In this document: positions 10,577 to 22,440 of the stretch, piece by piece
How positions within the stretch are numbered: the first letter of the stretch is position 1
Layout of the letters: every line of letters starts with the position of its first letter
Assembly (NCBI GenBank): GCA_032622095.1
Contig: CP136064.1
Coordinates: forward strand, 189,457,794-189,521,793
DNA from: Siphonodentalium dalli
Lineage: Eukaryota > Mollusca > Scaphopoda > Gadilida > Siphonodentaliidae
Length of the DNA stretch: 64,000 nucleotides
Reading direction: 5' to 3'
Program-made: the position numbers and the translations under genes
The notes under the pieces: model-generated
The model's database searches: none
What the model saw: only the letters and a program-made list of their open reading frames with translations
What the model was told of the DNA's origin: nothing

Positions 10577-11474
10577 TTAGGATTGAGTGGGTTAATCAAA
10601 CAACCTTTCTGTGACAGATCATTTTAACATCCCTTGCGGTTTAGCACAGGTCAATACAATGTACATCCCTGCACACAGACCATGAACAGTGTTAAGTAAA
10701 ACTCCACTTATTTCCCCACGGATTTACGGTTTGCAGGAGAGTAATTCCTGATTTCGTATCAGAGTAAATCATAAGCTATAACCATTTCTGTGTATTATGT
10801 GTTCACTTTTTAGGAAGCGCAGCACCAACATAATAATCAATCATTGGAAATCTTTGCAGAAAACTCGCAGCCATCAGCAGGTGTCAGTGGGTGCCTAAAT
10901 AAATTGACTGTTAGAGACAATAGCATATTTATTCCACATCCATAATTGATAGAATGGATATGTCTTTTTAGGACAATTGCTTGCATTTAGGACTTATAAG
11001 TATCAATCCCTGTAGCAATCAGGAACAGTTTCCCCCACCTACGCCAGCTAATGACAGACAAACAAAATTAGCCTTTTTGATACCATAATAGCCAAAAATA
11101 AATGGTTGTGCTGTTTAGGCCACATGGAGAAGGTAAAACTCCAAAGAATGGCCATGCTAAAACTTTGGTAAAGATTATCGAGCTAGATACGAAGACATTT
11201 CCTGCAAGTACCATTCCTTTCCTAATAACTGCAACCCAGAAGATTAATGTGCCAACCCAACAGCAAGCAAACAAAAAATTGCAGCTCGGTATGGCCAGGA
11301 TGGAAATCACATTTTAAATAAAGAAGGATAATTCTAGAACAGATTGTGCGAACGTCCTTTGTCCCTCTTTTGAAAGCGGTCATGATGGCGAACCTTCATA
11401 TTCATTTAGATCCAATAACCCATGACTGAGATATCTGCGTGAACCGAAAAAACGCGAGATTACCAAATATTATA

Positions 11475-12290
11475 AACAAACGAGAGGCCGATCACGATCG
11501 GCAGATGTTAACCCATCCCTTGGCGATAGTAAATTACTATGATCGGTATCATAAATGAGAGTTTTGGTGTTCAATTATAGAGTATACTGTTATGTAATAT
11601 TATAGACAAATCTACATAACACAAATTATTGGAATTTATGGATCACTCGCATTTATATAAGAGAATGCACTGGTACTGGATCTGTAATGCTGCACACCAC
11701 CACAGCTTTGGGTTAAATGTGAAAGGTGACATGGACATGGAATACTTGGGTTAAGAGAGTCCAATTTAAGTTTACAATGATAATGTATCAAATTCTACCA
11801 ACAATATAGATCAAGATAAGCCACCTCACTGCTGACCCATTAATATCAATATATAGCAGAGCTGTCCACAAATCACAGGAATTGTTTATGTTGAAAGCTG
11901 GCATCTCTATTAAACCAATAACATTTATAATGACCTCAGACCATCTGTAGAGTGATATCTTCAGCTGTGCAAGGCAGCAAAGATGTTCAAGTCTACTGTT
12001 AATATCATGTGATGTGTATTGTTGAATCTTTATTTTAAATTAGATACTTTAGCTTTCTTTATCAGATTATCTGCACATTGGCATAAGAGACATCAGAAAA
12101 TAACATAGCCTTATCAATAGCTAAGTAGTCCAAATGCATGAATTGGTGAATTGGATTTAATGTCGCTCCAAACAAATTTACCTGTACATAACACAAGATT
12201 TTGGACCGATTTAAACAAATTTGGTGTGGTGACTCGGGGTACCCTTGGCAGAGTTATAATGGTGTTAGTTTTTCAAATTTTGTTAACTTA
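11475..12290 (+). mobile_element. Dispersed repeat of about 0.8 kb, copy 1 (pair with 42229-42957)
   Basis: The segment matches 42229-42957 along almost its whole length, from 'aacgagaggccgatcacgat' to 'ggtgttagtttttcaaat'. The other copy lacks a block of about 60 bp present here around 11705-11765. Near its start are a palindrome GCCGATCACGATCGGC and ATGTTAACCCAT, which also pairs with the terminal hairpin of the 42.2-43.3 kb copy. It is probably a truncated Helentron-type non-autonomous element (inference). Confidence 0.7.
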
Positions 12291-12663
12291 AAAAAAAAAA
12301 TTAGCTTTTAATTGTTTAACAAGAAATTCAATTAATTGAGGAAAAACACCCACTGTCCTGAGTGGTATTGATAAGCTATTGGGGGGGTCTACCACTTCGC
12401 ATGCAAAATAACACGAATGACACCAACAGCTTGGATGTGAGAATAATCCACCATATATGGTAGATATTCAACCAGACTGTGCTTAAGTTTCTCAATTGGT
12501 GACTGATGTACATATACAGTACACACAAATAGTAATAACAATTAACGTTGTGATTTTGAAATTAACCATGCTAGAATATTGACGGTAAGGTGGTATTAAC
12601 TACTACGAGCATAATAATAGTACTATTATTTTATAATATATGTGGGCATGATGTATGGAAATA

Positions 12664-13134
12664 TTAAAGGTACTCAATCCGATAAAACTCATCTCAATTA
12701 CTATTTCAATGGCTTCGGGGGTCAAAAATATTTGATTCGAGTCGAGGAAGTCACCCATCAAAGCTCAGATTTGTTAGATATCGATTTTAGAAATCTATTA
12801 TTTTTCATTATCGGGAATTCTTTCTGGCCCAGAAGACATTCAAAATTGCGTACCCTGATTATAGAGTTATCCATCCTTGTCTGTTTGAATAGAGTTTTGG
12901 CGTAAAATCTCGAGCAGGTTACCAAATTGACGGCAGTTATTAGTACTCATCTCGAGCAATTAACAAAAATCAATATCTAATAACTCTAAGCTTTGTTTGA
13001 TGGTTTCCTCGACTCGAATCAAATATTTTTTACCCCCAAAGCCAAAGAAATAGTAATATAGGACCCTCTGATCGGATTTTTGTTGTTGGAATCTGTTGAG
13101 ATGGGGACCCTCTTTTCGGATTGAGTACCTTTAA
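12664..13134. mobile_element. TTAA-flanked MITE with about 110-bp TIRs (AGGTACTCAATCCGA)
   Basis: The ends are TTAA-AGGTACTCAATCCGAT and the inverted ATCGGATT..AGTACCT-TTAA type. The inner arms also match in reverse ('atttgattcgagtcgaggaa' against its complement near 13010). An AGG start next to TTAA fits Kolobok-like elements better than piggyBac, but that is inference. No transposase is visible. Confidence 0.8.
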
Positions 13135-13194
13135 AGGACAAACCAATAGTTACAATACAATTATAACTGTTTTTTTTTAATTAAGAGCAAGAAG

Positions 13195-13305
13195 AGCTAA
13201 TTGTGCTTAAGCACAATAAGGGATATTCCTTATTGCGCTTATAAGCTCAATAAGGGAATCTCTATTGTGCTTAAGCGCAATAAGGGAATATTTAATTGCG
13301 CTTAA
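13195..13305. repeat. Array of short palindromes, left part (TTGCGCTTAAGCGCAA type)
   Basis: Three to four degenerate units of the palindrome 'attgtgcttaagcgcaataaggg' occur, and the last is cut in its centre (…TTGCGCT-TAA) by the insertion at 13306. The other half and more units lie at 15913-16235. Confidence 0.7.
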
Positions 13306-15912
13306 GGGAGCATGTCAAAACCTCTTTCGCATATGCGAAAGAAATGCGAAAAAAGTGCGAAAAATGTGGCGTCATTGACGTCGTTTTTTCTACATTATCG
13401 GAGTTTTTTCGTCATTATCGCACGCCGTAACGTTGTACGTTTTCGTCAATTTTTCGTCATTTTCGCTGTCTTGGTTCGATGTTTTCGCAATTATCGCAGT
13501 TTTGTTTCGCAGTTTTGCTCAAATGTTCGCTGTTCTGTTTCGACATATTTTCGCAGTGTTTGTTTTCGTCAAGATCGCAGCATTAAATCCGTCAATATTG
13601 CTGCTGTGTCGATATGATTGGCAGGACAGTTTGTGTTCAATAAATACTCCATGGTCGCAGTTTTATACTGATGTGTCGCGAACGGGAAGATGTCGATCTC
13701 CATGCTGAAATTTCTCAGATCGGAGTGACAGTTTGTGTTCAATAAATACTCCATAGTCGCAGTTTTATACTGATGTGTCGCGAACGGGAAGATGTCGGTG
13801 TCCATGCTAAAATTTCTCAGATCGGAGTTTTTATCATAAGAATTCCATTGATTTAATCGGAGTATTCGCCGATATGAAAACATTTCCGATTTGATCGGAG
13901 TTTATAAATGTAGGCCTATTAGTAAATTTCTCCGATCTACTGAAATCTCCGATTTGGTTAATATCGGACAATTCAAACTTCGTTTAATAATAAACTATTA
14001 TTAATAGAAGATTATTTAAAGTCCCAAATAAATTATTCCCAGACCCAATTTATATAATAGGATAGGCCAACACAATCAATTCCTACGTTTTTATATCACA
14101 CGGTGCCCGCAAATCCGTGGGTTTATAGCAGTGATATTGCATCACTGGTTTACAGTACATATTACAGTACAGGTTGAAGTCCCCCTAAATCTCGAGCAAT
14201 AATTGCTACACCGTCGCATTAATACTGCAGAGTGGTACCGTAAACAATGCAAATTTTGATTTCGAAAATCGTTTTTGTGTGTGATTATGTAACTTGTCTT
14301 CACTTTGGGTAAACCGTCACCATTTAATTGTGCGAACTATTATGAATAAAAGAATACAGCCGTGGACGACAATAAATTATTCCACAACCCCGATTTATAG
14401 TATGCCACGTAGAGTTAATTTCTACAGTTTCAATCTGTCTTTCTAGACCAGACACATATTTTAATGTGGACGCAAATCAGGGTGTTTACGGCATCGTCGG
14501 ACAGTCGTAAACAATGCTTTAATTTTCGCAATATACGTATGAAATCATTGTTAGATATCGGAAGCGCAGCGTCATCATGATTAATTCGTCGGCGACATTT
14601 ATACTTTTATTTCAAATCTACACATTTTATTCAATATATATCAGCGATCAGATGCGACAAAGTTAAGTTAATACAAAACATATTATATAATAGTTTGGAA
14701 TTTCCACGAATTGCACAATCATGTTATGTTGTGCTATTTTTAGCACTAATTTCCCAGGCCAGTCCTAGTTTCGTTTGTGGGTAGCATTGACTGACAGAGG
14801 AGTTGAGTGTTATGTTTTTCTCGATTCTTTATTGAATGAATAATAAAAATATGGATATCATACCATTATAAAACAATGAACTTAGAGGGTATGGCTCTAT
14901 ATATGTCTGGCGTTGATAGAATGTGATGAGGGCTTGTTCTATATCGGGCCTATTGCTTCAAATGCTGGATCATGTGGATGGACCGTTGTCGCTCCCGTTG
15001 TGGGTGGGTGCAGCTGGTTTCAAATTTCTGTGTGATTTCATCTTTTTTCTGTTAGATGTGTGATACCTGGGGTTGTGAAAACCCTAACTTCTTCGTACTG
15101 TCGACCTGTGTAAACTGCTGGTCTAATATTTTCCCAACTGCGTATATGTCCGCTACCGATAGATCTATTCGATTTCATCACTGTTTCTAGCCATGATCGA
15201 ACTGATATTATGACATCAAGTCGCTTCATTTTGGAATTTTATATATCAGATGTGTTGTTTTTGTCCAACGAGTTAAACCATTGTTCACTAATTGAGAAGA
15301 CATCACGACAACAACAAAACTGTCGCACAGTTCACGCATAGTTGTGAAGGACCGGTATATACGTCATTATATGTCAGTAGACCTATATGTTTGTATAGCC
15401 TTTTGCTAAATGTCACCCCTTCACACATTTGGAATGGGTTGACTATTGTTTAATTAGGCCTTGTGCGAACTCATAGCTATCAAAACAGTCGAACTGTCAA
15501 GTCATTGTACTTGTGTGTTAAACGCATAGAGTTGTTTGTATGGCCTTTGGCTGACAGCCAATAAAAATTCAGCTGGCATCTGATTACGCAGAAGTCAAAA
15601 ATAAATGCGCGGATTTATGAAGTGCGACAACATCGTATGGATGTTTTAACTTTTCATCGTTTGCGAATATCGATCAATGTTTCGACGTCGCGACTTTCGC
15701 GTTGTCGAAAGTTTCGACATTTTACGGAAATTTTGGTCTGTTGTGGTTTCGACGTTATCGCACTTTTATGGCCAGTCGCTTTCGACGTTATCGCATTATT
15801 TTTCGTCATTTCCGACATTTCGTTTTTGCACATTTACGTCAATTACGTCAAAACTTTTTCGACATTATCGACAATATTTTCGCATATGCGAAAGAGGTTT
15901 TGACATGCTCCC
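13306..15912. mobile_element. 2.6 kb DNA transposon, TIR GGGAGCATGTCAAAACCTCT, 3-bp TAA duplication (Harbinger-like candidate)
   Basis: The left end is GGGAGCATGTCAAAACCTCT followed by TTCGCATATGCGAAA; the right end is the exact inverse, ending GCTCCC at 15912. TAA flanks both sides (13303-13305, 15913-15915). Rejoining the flanks restores the palindrome TTGCGCTTAAGCGCAA. The regions inside both ends are dense in TTTTCG and ATTATCG motifs (13370-13600, 15650-15890). A TAA duplication and a G-rich terminus suggest PIF/Harbinger (inference). No transposase is recognisable; a 63-codon minus-strand frame at 15038-15229 is unassigned. Confidence 0.7.
13625..13827. repeat. Two tandem copies of a 102-bp unit inside the 2.6 kb element
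   Basis: The units begin 'gacagtttgtgttcaataaa' at 13625 and 13727 and end 'tttctcagatcggag'. They differ by only a few bases. Confidence 0.85.
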
Positions 15913-16235
15913 TAAGCGCAATGAAGAATATTCGAATTTCGCTGATAAAGCCTAATAATGAATCTCTTATTAAAGAATAATATATTATATATAGTACATA
16001 AACTCCTTATAATACAGATGGTGTAGTCCATCTCCATTCTCCATGGCACAATGGGTGGAACAAATATAGGATTATTCTACTATTTGCAGAAGGGTGATCT
16101 AATGAGAGATATATTAATTGTGTTTAAGTGGAATGGGAAGTAATTGCGGTTAAGCATAATAAGGAATGTCTTATTGCATTCTCATTGGGCTTAAGCGCAA
16201 TTAGAGATTCCTTAAGTTATTGCGGTTAATCGAAA
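15913..16235. repeat. Array of short palindromes, right part
   Basis: It starts TAAGCGCAAT (the other half of the disrupted palindrome). It includes 'attgcggttaagcataataagg' near 16143 and 'gggcttaagcgcaattagag' near 16186. The units are more decayed than on the left. Confidence 0.55.
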
Positions 16236-16567
16236 TTGTCTATTAAATGTCAATTTTGATTCCCATAGAGATCATCAATGATGTCTATGCGCAAGGGCGA
16301 CATGCCAATCTTCTCTATTGGGATTCCAATTGTTGGCTCATTAAATATGCACATATGCTTAAGATACAGTCGCGCATGAAGCGCGCTCCCGTAAGTCGGG
16401 TTTTGGATCCCAGTTAATGAAAATATTATTGAAATAATCGGTTTTCCCCAATAAACAACCATATATTCAATATACATGTTTTGGAGCAGAATTAGGCAGT
16501 CCATATTGGACGCCATCATGGAATTTATTTTTTTTGGTTTAATTTTCACACGTATTTATTAGTTATG

Positions 16568-17118
16568 TGGATGGAGTTCTCATTAAACCTCACATCCTTA
16601 TATTGGTTACAGTAATGCCCAAAGTAATTGACCACTTAACCACATCAGAATTATTGGTAATTTTTCAAGATTTAAAATCCTGAAAAATTACCAATAATTA
16701 TGCTGTGGTTAAGTGGTCAATTACTTTGGACATTACTGTACGAGGATTGAGTTATCATTACACCTCAAATCCTTATATTGGTTACAGTAATGCCCAAAGT
16801 AATTGACCACTTAACCACAGCAGAATTATGGGTATTTTTTCAGCATTTAAAATCCTGACAAATTACCCATTATTATGCTGTGCTTAAGTGGTCAATTACT
16901 TTGTACATTACTGTATGAGGATTGAGTTATCATTACACCTCAAATCCTTATATTGGTTACAGTAATGCCCAAAGTAATTGACCACTTAACCACAGCAGAT
17001 TTATGGGTATTTTTTCAGCATTTAAAATCCTGACAAATTACCAATAATTATGCTGTGGTTAAGTGCATGGTCAATTACTTTGGACATTACTGTATGAGGA
17101 TGGAGTTAAACCTCACAT
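16568..17118. repeat. Three palindromic MITEs (M1 variant) amplified in tandem with their flanks, 175-bp period
   Basis: MITE copies at 16608-16740, 16783-16915 and 16958-17094 each run from TA-CAGTAATGCCCAAAGTAA to its inverse, ending CATTACTG-TA. The spacer 'aggattgagttatcattac..cttatattggt' is repeated between and outside them. The first two starts are exactly 175 bp apart, as are the second and third. A variant subfamily (GACCACTTAACCAC in place of GACTCCTTAACCAC) with shorter arms is present. Confidence 0.9.
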
Positions 17119-17807
17119 GAGTGTGTTGGGGATTTGGACCTTGACTTGGGACCTTTTGTTTTTAACGTGACAAATGCGCATACACCTTATACACAAATTT
17201 CTTATGTAACCAGAGTTTTTCTTGGATAAGATGAGTTTGAAGCCTGCTTACATTTCAAAATGTCGCCAGTTTTATATTGTCTGCAGCGGAACTCAACGCG
17301 TTGAAGCAAAAGTTACAAAAGAAAAAATTATCTATCTCTATAGATGGCACCAGGATTATATAGAAAGGAATAGCAATTGATATACGTATACGGTATACTA
17401 TAGTAATACCATAGACATATAAGTGCAAGTATCACATGATAAAATATTACGTAACGTGACTATACCGATGAAAGAAATATTTAAATTGGACCGGGATTAG
17501 AGTTTGGGTTGGTTATATGTTGATAATTGGATATGGAATTCATACCGATGAAACGATACAAATTAGTGGAGCGATAAAGACCAATGTTGACATTTATTCA
17601 GGCTACGCGGGAGAAAATAGGGGTTTATACGATAGACCGAAATAAATTTGTCGGGTGATAATGACCAATGTTGACCTATAAAGTAACGCGACTGTACTGT
17701 CGGATAATTATCAGGTGTAACCGGTCAAATATGGACTCTAGTGACCAATATAGAACAGCTTAGAAAACATTCGCAGGGCCCTAAAATTTATTTAAGTTTT
17801 AACACCG

Positions 17808-18330
17808 CATTTGCCATTAAAATCGATTTATATCGATAAAACTGTCATTTTTCAAAATTTTAAGCTGAGACTTGGAGTGTGTGGGTGGGATACCTACATA
17901 TTCCTAAAATGACAGAGTACAGCACGTAATTATGTTTTAGATGGAAGAAATGAATTTTTTTCAATGATAAAATTTAACATGGAATTTACCATTAACATCG
18001 ATTTATGTCGATAAAACTGTCTTTTTTCAAACCTTTAGGCTGAGACTTGGTGCATGTGCGTGGGATACATATATGTTCCTAAAATGACAGAGTCCATCGC
18101 GTAATTATGTTTTAGATGGAAGAAATTGAATTTTTTTCGATGATAAATTTTAACATGGAATTGTCCCATTCAAATCTATTTATGTCGATAAAACTGTTAT
18201 TTTTCAAATTATTTAAGCTGAGACTCGGTGTTTCTGCGTGGAATACCTACATATTCCGAAAACGGCAGGGTTAAGCACGTAATTATCTTTTAGATGGAAG
18301 AAATTGATTTGTTTCGATGATAAAAATCCA
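17808..18330. repeat. Three tandem units of about 175 bp
   Basis: The block 'atcgatttatgtcgataaaa' to 'ttttagatggaagaaattga' recurs starting at about 17822, 17997 and 18174, with moderate divergence. No coding or Pol III signal is recognised. Confidence 0.85.
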
Positions 18331-18998
18331 GCGTAAAATAATCGCCAATGGAGGCTTCGCTTCGCATGGTTGGCAATTATCACGATACACAGGGAACACT
18401 TTGACGTTCGTACTCATATTTCACCAATTTTTGTACCTGGCTTTCCAATCCTAAGTTTCAAGGGGAAATGTCTAATTTTACTCTATTTGTCGTTATATAC
18501 ATATTATACATATTTATCACACCATTTATTATTCATTTTCATAAAAATAAAAAAGAAGAAGCCGAAGATGACATGTTTAAACTGTTTGAAGCACGAATTT
18601 GGCGATAACTTATCAGAGTACGTTATACTTGTGATAGTTACGTTACGCACACGTGTTCCAATATCCTATTGCGATAATCGCTTAACCCTTCAGTTTTCAA
18701 CGGCATTTCAATTGGTTGAAATTAAAATTTCTCAAGTTCCAGCTCAACACGAATCTAGTGACCTAATTGGTAGAAATACTTTAGCAGTAATTCTTAGTTT
18801 TATAAGTCATAACTCTAATTTTATTGACGATACGAGCTCAACATCATAATATGTCACTGTTTATGGCGGTGTTATCCAAACGTGTGCTTTGATAATGGTT
18901 ATAATTTTATTTTGCGATCAAACGTCAGTGCAGCCCAGCAGAAACGCATAGGCACTAGTTCAATTCAGCAGAAACGCATAAGTCCTACGATTATAGTA

Positions 18999-19037
18999 CA
19001 CCCACTGAACGTGCTTCGCGCGTTGGTCAGTGGGTGA
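18999..19037. repeat. Hairpin CACCCACTGA / TCAGTGGGTG
   Basis: The arms are separated by 'acgtgcttcgcgcgttgg', and an A run follows. A terminal hairpin like this closes the modular elements at 30402 and 43309, so it may be the end of another Helitron-like element (inference). Confidence 0.45.
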
Positions 19038-19091
19038 AAAAAACAATTTTATTACATTTTTTTTTTCATTTTTTTTTCATTTTATTTTTGG

Positions 19092-19270
19092 TTAAATTGA
19101 GCAAGGAATTCAATATAAATTTTTTAGTTTTTAAGAGTGAATATTTTTTTGAAAAAGGGCCATAACTCAGTTAAAAATAGTCGGATCAAACCCATATTCG
19201 AACTCGATCTGTCTTTTGTGCTGAGAAATTCATATAAAAAATTTGGTCCCGATCAGATAGAATGAATTAA
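19092..19270 (+). mobile_element. Fragment of the 'gggccataactcagtt' modular repeat
   Basis: It is closely similar to 43018-43196: 'attgagcaaggaattcaat', 'gggccataactcagtta', 'caaacccatattcgaactcg'. Here it lacks the ACGG-rich tail and terminal hairpin found in the 43 kb copy. Confidence 0.65.
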
Positions 19271-20322
19271 AAGAACCATGGAAGGAGTCATGATGACGGA
19301 CCTCAATAGCAAACTTCCTTCTGATTGCATCAATTTGGCGAAAATGGCTATTATGCTGATCTGACAGTTATTAAAGGCCCGGCTTTCTCAATTACAGAAA
19401 AGTCAAATAGATTAGGTACATCACAGTATGACATCATGACATCGTTGGAATTTTGGTCAAAAGAGTGTGATTGATTTTTAGCTGCTAAAAACTATGTTGT
19501 CTTTTTTGGAGTTTAGCATAAGAAGAATATGGACTATTAGGGGCTGGAAGTGAATTTTCTTTGCTAGTACATCATGAAAGCACTAGTCTAGCTTATATCT
19601 CAAATAAAATTTCTGGTGCTACAGTTATGAATAAAATAGCTAAAAGTTCAAATCCGGCCTCCAAATTCAATCTGAAGGAGTGTATCATAATCAATAGGAC
19701 CAAAATATAAATAATTCTATGATAGTTAAGAAATTTTATGTGATAGACAACATATTTTTAATAAAAAAAATCCCTTAAGAAGTCCATTAAATTTTGACGT
19801 CACCAATGTCAATTACATCAAAATGATGTAAAACAGTGCCAATGATAACTCAATGGAAGGAACGTCTAAAAAATGCTTGTTTTCTGAGGTTCGAATTACC
19901 ATAACTTTTAAACCGATTATTAATTTTTAATGAGATATCGTGAGATGAGCATTCTGACATCTAGACATGGATGCAAACAACTTTTTTTGGTTTGAACTTT
20001 TTTGTTACATCCCTAAATAGATGTGCCTTCGATGAAAACCCAACTGAAGCATCCTGAGTTTCTCTATAACAAAACTGATTTTATCCCATGGGAATATTCC
20101 ACTGCTTTCTGTGCACACATGATGTCACCGACGATGTGCAGGCCACAAAATCCATGGAAGAGAATCACTAACTGGATGAAAAATATTAATTAGCATTACC
20201 AGTGTATTTTTTTCTTCTACAGACTGGTCCCTGTTGCATCATAAACTAGCCATCTGGACTCCATTTCGAAAAAGGATTCTGACAGTATATGATACTCATT
20301 ATGACCAAAAAAAAAACGAAAC

Positions 20323-20577
20323 TTAACCCTTTCTTTACTACATGGAATCTCCCATCAGTTATAAAAGAATACAATGGAATGGTCTATTATAAATCTGGAA
20401 AGATGTTCAGGAAATATAAGCAAATGACAGACAGGTGAACAGATAATACAAGTGTCCTATTAACTGGTGGAAAATGTTCAGATAATAAGTTCAACAAACG
20501 ACATGGTTGAACTTAGTATATGAACATTTCCAAAGGGAACTACTCGTCAATATGTATTTATTAAATAAAAGGGTTAA
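20323..20577 (+). mobile_element. TTAA element family PB2 (TIR CCCTTTCTTTACTA), copy 1
   Basis: The ends are TTAACCCTTTCTTTACTACA and 'ttaaataaaaGGGTTAA'. An internal inverted repeat 'atgttcagataataagttca' against 'gaacttagtatatgaacat' is seen in other copies too. TTAA plus a CCC start suggests piggyBac-type mobilisation (inference). Confidence 0.75.
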
Positions 20578-21000
20578 CTCATTAGTGAGGTAAAACACTC
20601 CGCTGGAGTATCCAGAAGCACCTACCAAATAAATTTGCCCAAAAGCTATTTTCAGAAATTTTTATATCAAAATTGGCAGCTATTCTTTTCACACATGTCA
20701 TGAAATTGACAGGATTATTCCTGTTAGTTTATAGGTGATTCATTCGGGATAATTGAAGGAAAAATGTTTTTAATGGACAGTTCAGGGTCAATACACTTCA
20801 GCATTTACAAAATCAGCATTTACAAAATTCTGTGACTTTTCAAAAAAATAAATCTATGATTTTCGGGAAATTTCCAAGACCTTCCCCTGACAATATTCCA
20901 TAATTTTTCCATACCTATCTGGAAATTTAAAAATAGATTTATGAAAGAATTGTTCCATTTTCAACTCCTATAACTTCAACGACCCAATTTGGCATCATCA

Positions 21001-21213
21001 CAGTAATGCCCTAAATAATCGACTCCTTAACCACAGCAGAATTATGGGTTATTTTTCAGGATTTAGTCGGAAATATGGCTTGTTTCCATTCATCGGAAAG
21101 CTCTCACTGAGAGCTTTCCGATGAATGGAAACAAGCCATATTTCCAACTAAATCCTGAAAAATTATCCATAATTCTGCTGTGGTTAAGGAGTCGATTATT
21201 TAGGGCATTACTG
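21001..21213. mobile_element. Palindromic MITE M1, full-length copy 4
   Basis: Both arms are complete (CAGTAATGCC to GGCATTACTG), with the centre 'agctctcactgagagcttt'. The left TA has changed to CA and the right TA is present. Confidence 0.9.
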
Positions 21214-21556
21214 TACTGTGCAGTGTTGCCTGCTTGCCAATGGCATCAAGTTTTCTGTTCTTAGTAAGGGATTGAGAGAAATTCCATATAATTTTCAAGG
21301 AAGAGAGCGCAATTCCATGACTTTTCAAGGAAGAGAGTCCAAGCCATAATTGTTATCCACAAAGAATTGAATTTTATGGAAATATATTGGGAAAACTATG
21401 TTTTTGACCAATAATGGGATCAAATTACATGATATAACTCTTGTTTAGATTAACGTTATGAGTTAAAACCAAAAAAGTTTGAAGACAAATTTAATATAAC
21501 GCACGTAGCGTGTTACAGAATTTGTTTTCCAACTTTTCAGTCATAACTGCATAACT

Positions 21557-21836
21557 TTAACCCTTTCAATACTAAATAATCTTTGATGAGTAGTTATCCC
21601 TTAGCCTAGGAAATGTTCTGATAATAAATTCAACAAACGACATAGTTGAACTTTAATATTATCCGAACATTTCCCACAAATCAATAGGAAGCCTTCTGCG
21701 ATTGTATTACTGTATTATTATTTTTATGACTGTCGTCTGCTTATATATCCTAAACATCCATACAGATGAATAATAGACCATTCAAATATATACTTTTATA
21801 GCTGATGGGAGAATCCATTTAGTATAGAAAGGATTA
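21557..21836 (-). mobile_element. TTAA element PB2, copy 2 (reverse)
   Basis: The left TTAACCCTTTCAATACTAAA corresponds to the right end of other copies. The right side reads 'gggagaatccatttagtatagaaagg', with the terminal TTAA decayed. Confidence 0.65.
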
Positions 21837-21845
21837 TAATAATTA

Positions 21846-21950
21846 ATCGCAGGTGCACGGGTTCTCATGATACGAAATATCTGTGACAAGTTTAAAAAAC
21901 AATTTACAGAAACATGTAGATATACAAGCTCAAACATATGGACAGATAGA
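21846..21950 (+). mobile_element. Decayed unit of the modular repeat at 35041-35740
   Basis: The text 'tcgcaggtgcacgggttctc' and 'aaatatctgtgacaagttta' matches the unit 'tcgcaggtgcacaggttccc..ctgtgccaag' at 35.2-35.6 kb. Confidence 0.5.
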
Positions 21951-21968
21951 CAAGCTGGTTCCTATATA

Positions 21969-22091
21969 CAGCCCTCTTAATTCAGATTGTTTGGCTTCGG
22001 CAATCCGCTATGGCAACAGTATGCCGTGGTCCAGTTTGCTTCAGCAAATTGCTTCGGCAATGCTGATTGCCGTAGCCAATTATGAGGGCTG
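21969..22091. mobile_element. MITE family M3 (TIR CAGCCCTC), copy 1
   Basis: The ends CAGCCCTCTTAATT and AATTATGAGGGCTG are inverted repeats, flanked by TATATA(C) on both sides. Four further copies are at 25668, 47568, 54040 and 60997. A CAG start and a 7-8-bp duplication suggest a hAT relative (inference). Confidence 0.7.
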
Positions 22092-22120
22092 TATATACCC
22101 CCCCCAATTAACTATGTTAC

Positions 22121-22134
22121 GGGGGGGGGGGGGA
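22121..22134. repeat. Poly(G) run
   Basis: A homopolymer of about 14 G lies near the M3 MITE and is preceded by a shorter C run near 22098. Confidence 0.6.
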
Positions 22135-22203
22135 TACAAAATACTGAACAGAGAGCTTGACATCCAATGGAAAACCTGCATTGCATTCATTTTTTATGAA
22201 ATA

Positions 22204-22414
22204 CAGTTATGCCATAAATAATCGACTCCTTAACCACAGCAGAATTATGGGTAATTTTTCAGGATTTAGTCGGAAATATTGCTTGTTGCCATTCATCGGA
22301 AAGCTCTCTGAGAGCATTCCGATGAATGGCAACAAGCAATATTTCCGACTAAATCCTGAAAAATTACCCACAATTCTGCTGTGGTTAAGGAGTCGATTAT
22401 TTATGGCATTACTG
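22204..22414. mobile_element. Palindromic MITE M1, copy 5, next to a DLG exon
   Basis: TA flanks both sides (22202-22203, 22415-22416). It is nearly perfectly self-complementary from CAGTTATGCC to GGCATTACTG. In gene orientation its end lies 26 nt past the 5' splice site at 22441/22440, so a pre-mRNA hairpin of about 100 bp would form at the start of the intron. Confidence 0.92.
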
Positions 22415-22440
22415 TATATAGTATGAATATTATCGTGTAC

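Larger units (their letters stand above)
3386..22440 (-). other. DLG-like gene intron of about 19.1 kb
   Basis: The intron is bounded by the donor GTACAC at 22440-22435 and the acceptor CTGCAG at 3391-3386. It is filled with the transposons and tandem repeats listed separately. I recognise nothing in these stretches: 4020-5047, 8820-9120, 10580-11470 (one unassignable 71-codon frame at 11102-11317), 12300-12660, 16240-16560, 17125-17800, 18340-18990, 19280-20320, 20580-21000 and 21220-21550. Confidence 0.7.

Noticed and set aside
18370-18849. 159-codon open frame, the longest in the window
   Set aside because: Composition is low-complexity (Tyr/Leu/Ile stretch, Lys run), no domain is recognisable, it has no splice or poly(A) context, and it follows an AT-rich tandem repeat.
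22207-22440. Extension of the DLG exon frame through the MITE
   Set aside because: The frame stays open into the M1 MITE, but a donor GT at 22440 gives phase 0 matching the next exon. Residues after IAHPPE are MITE-derived.
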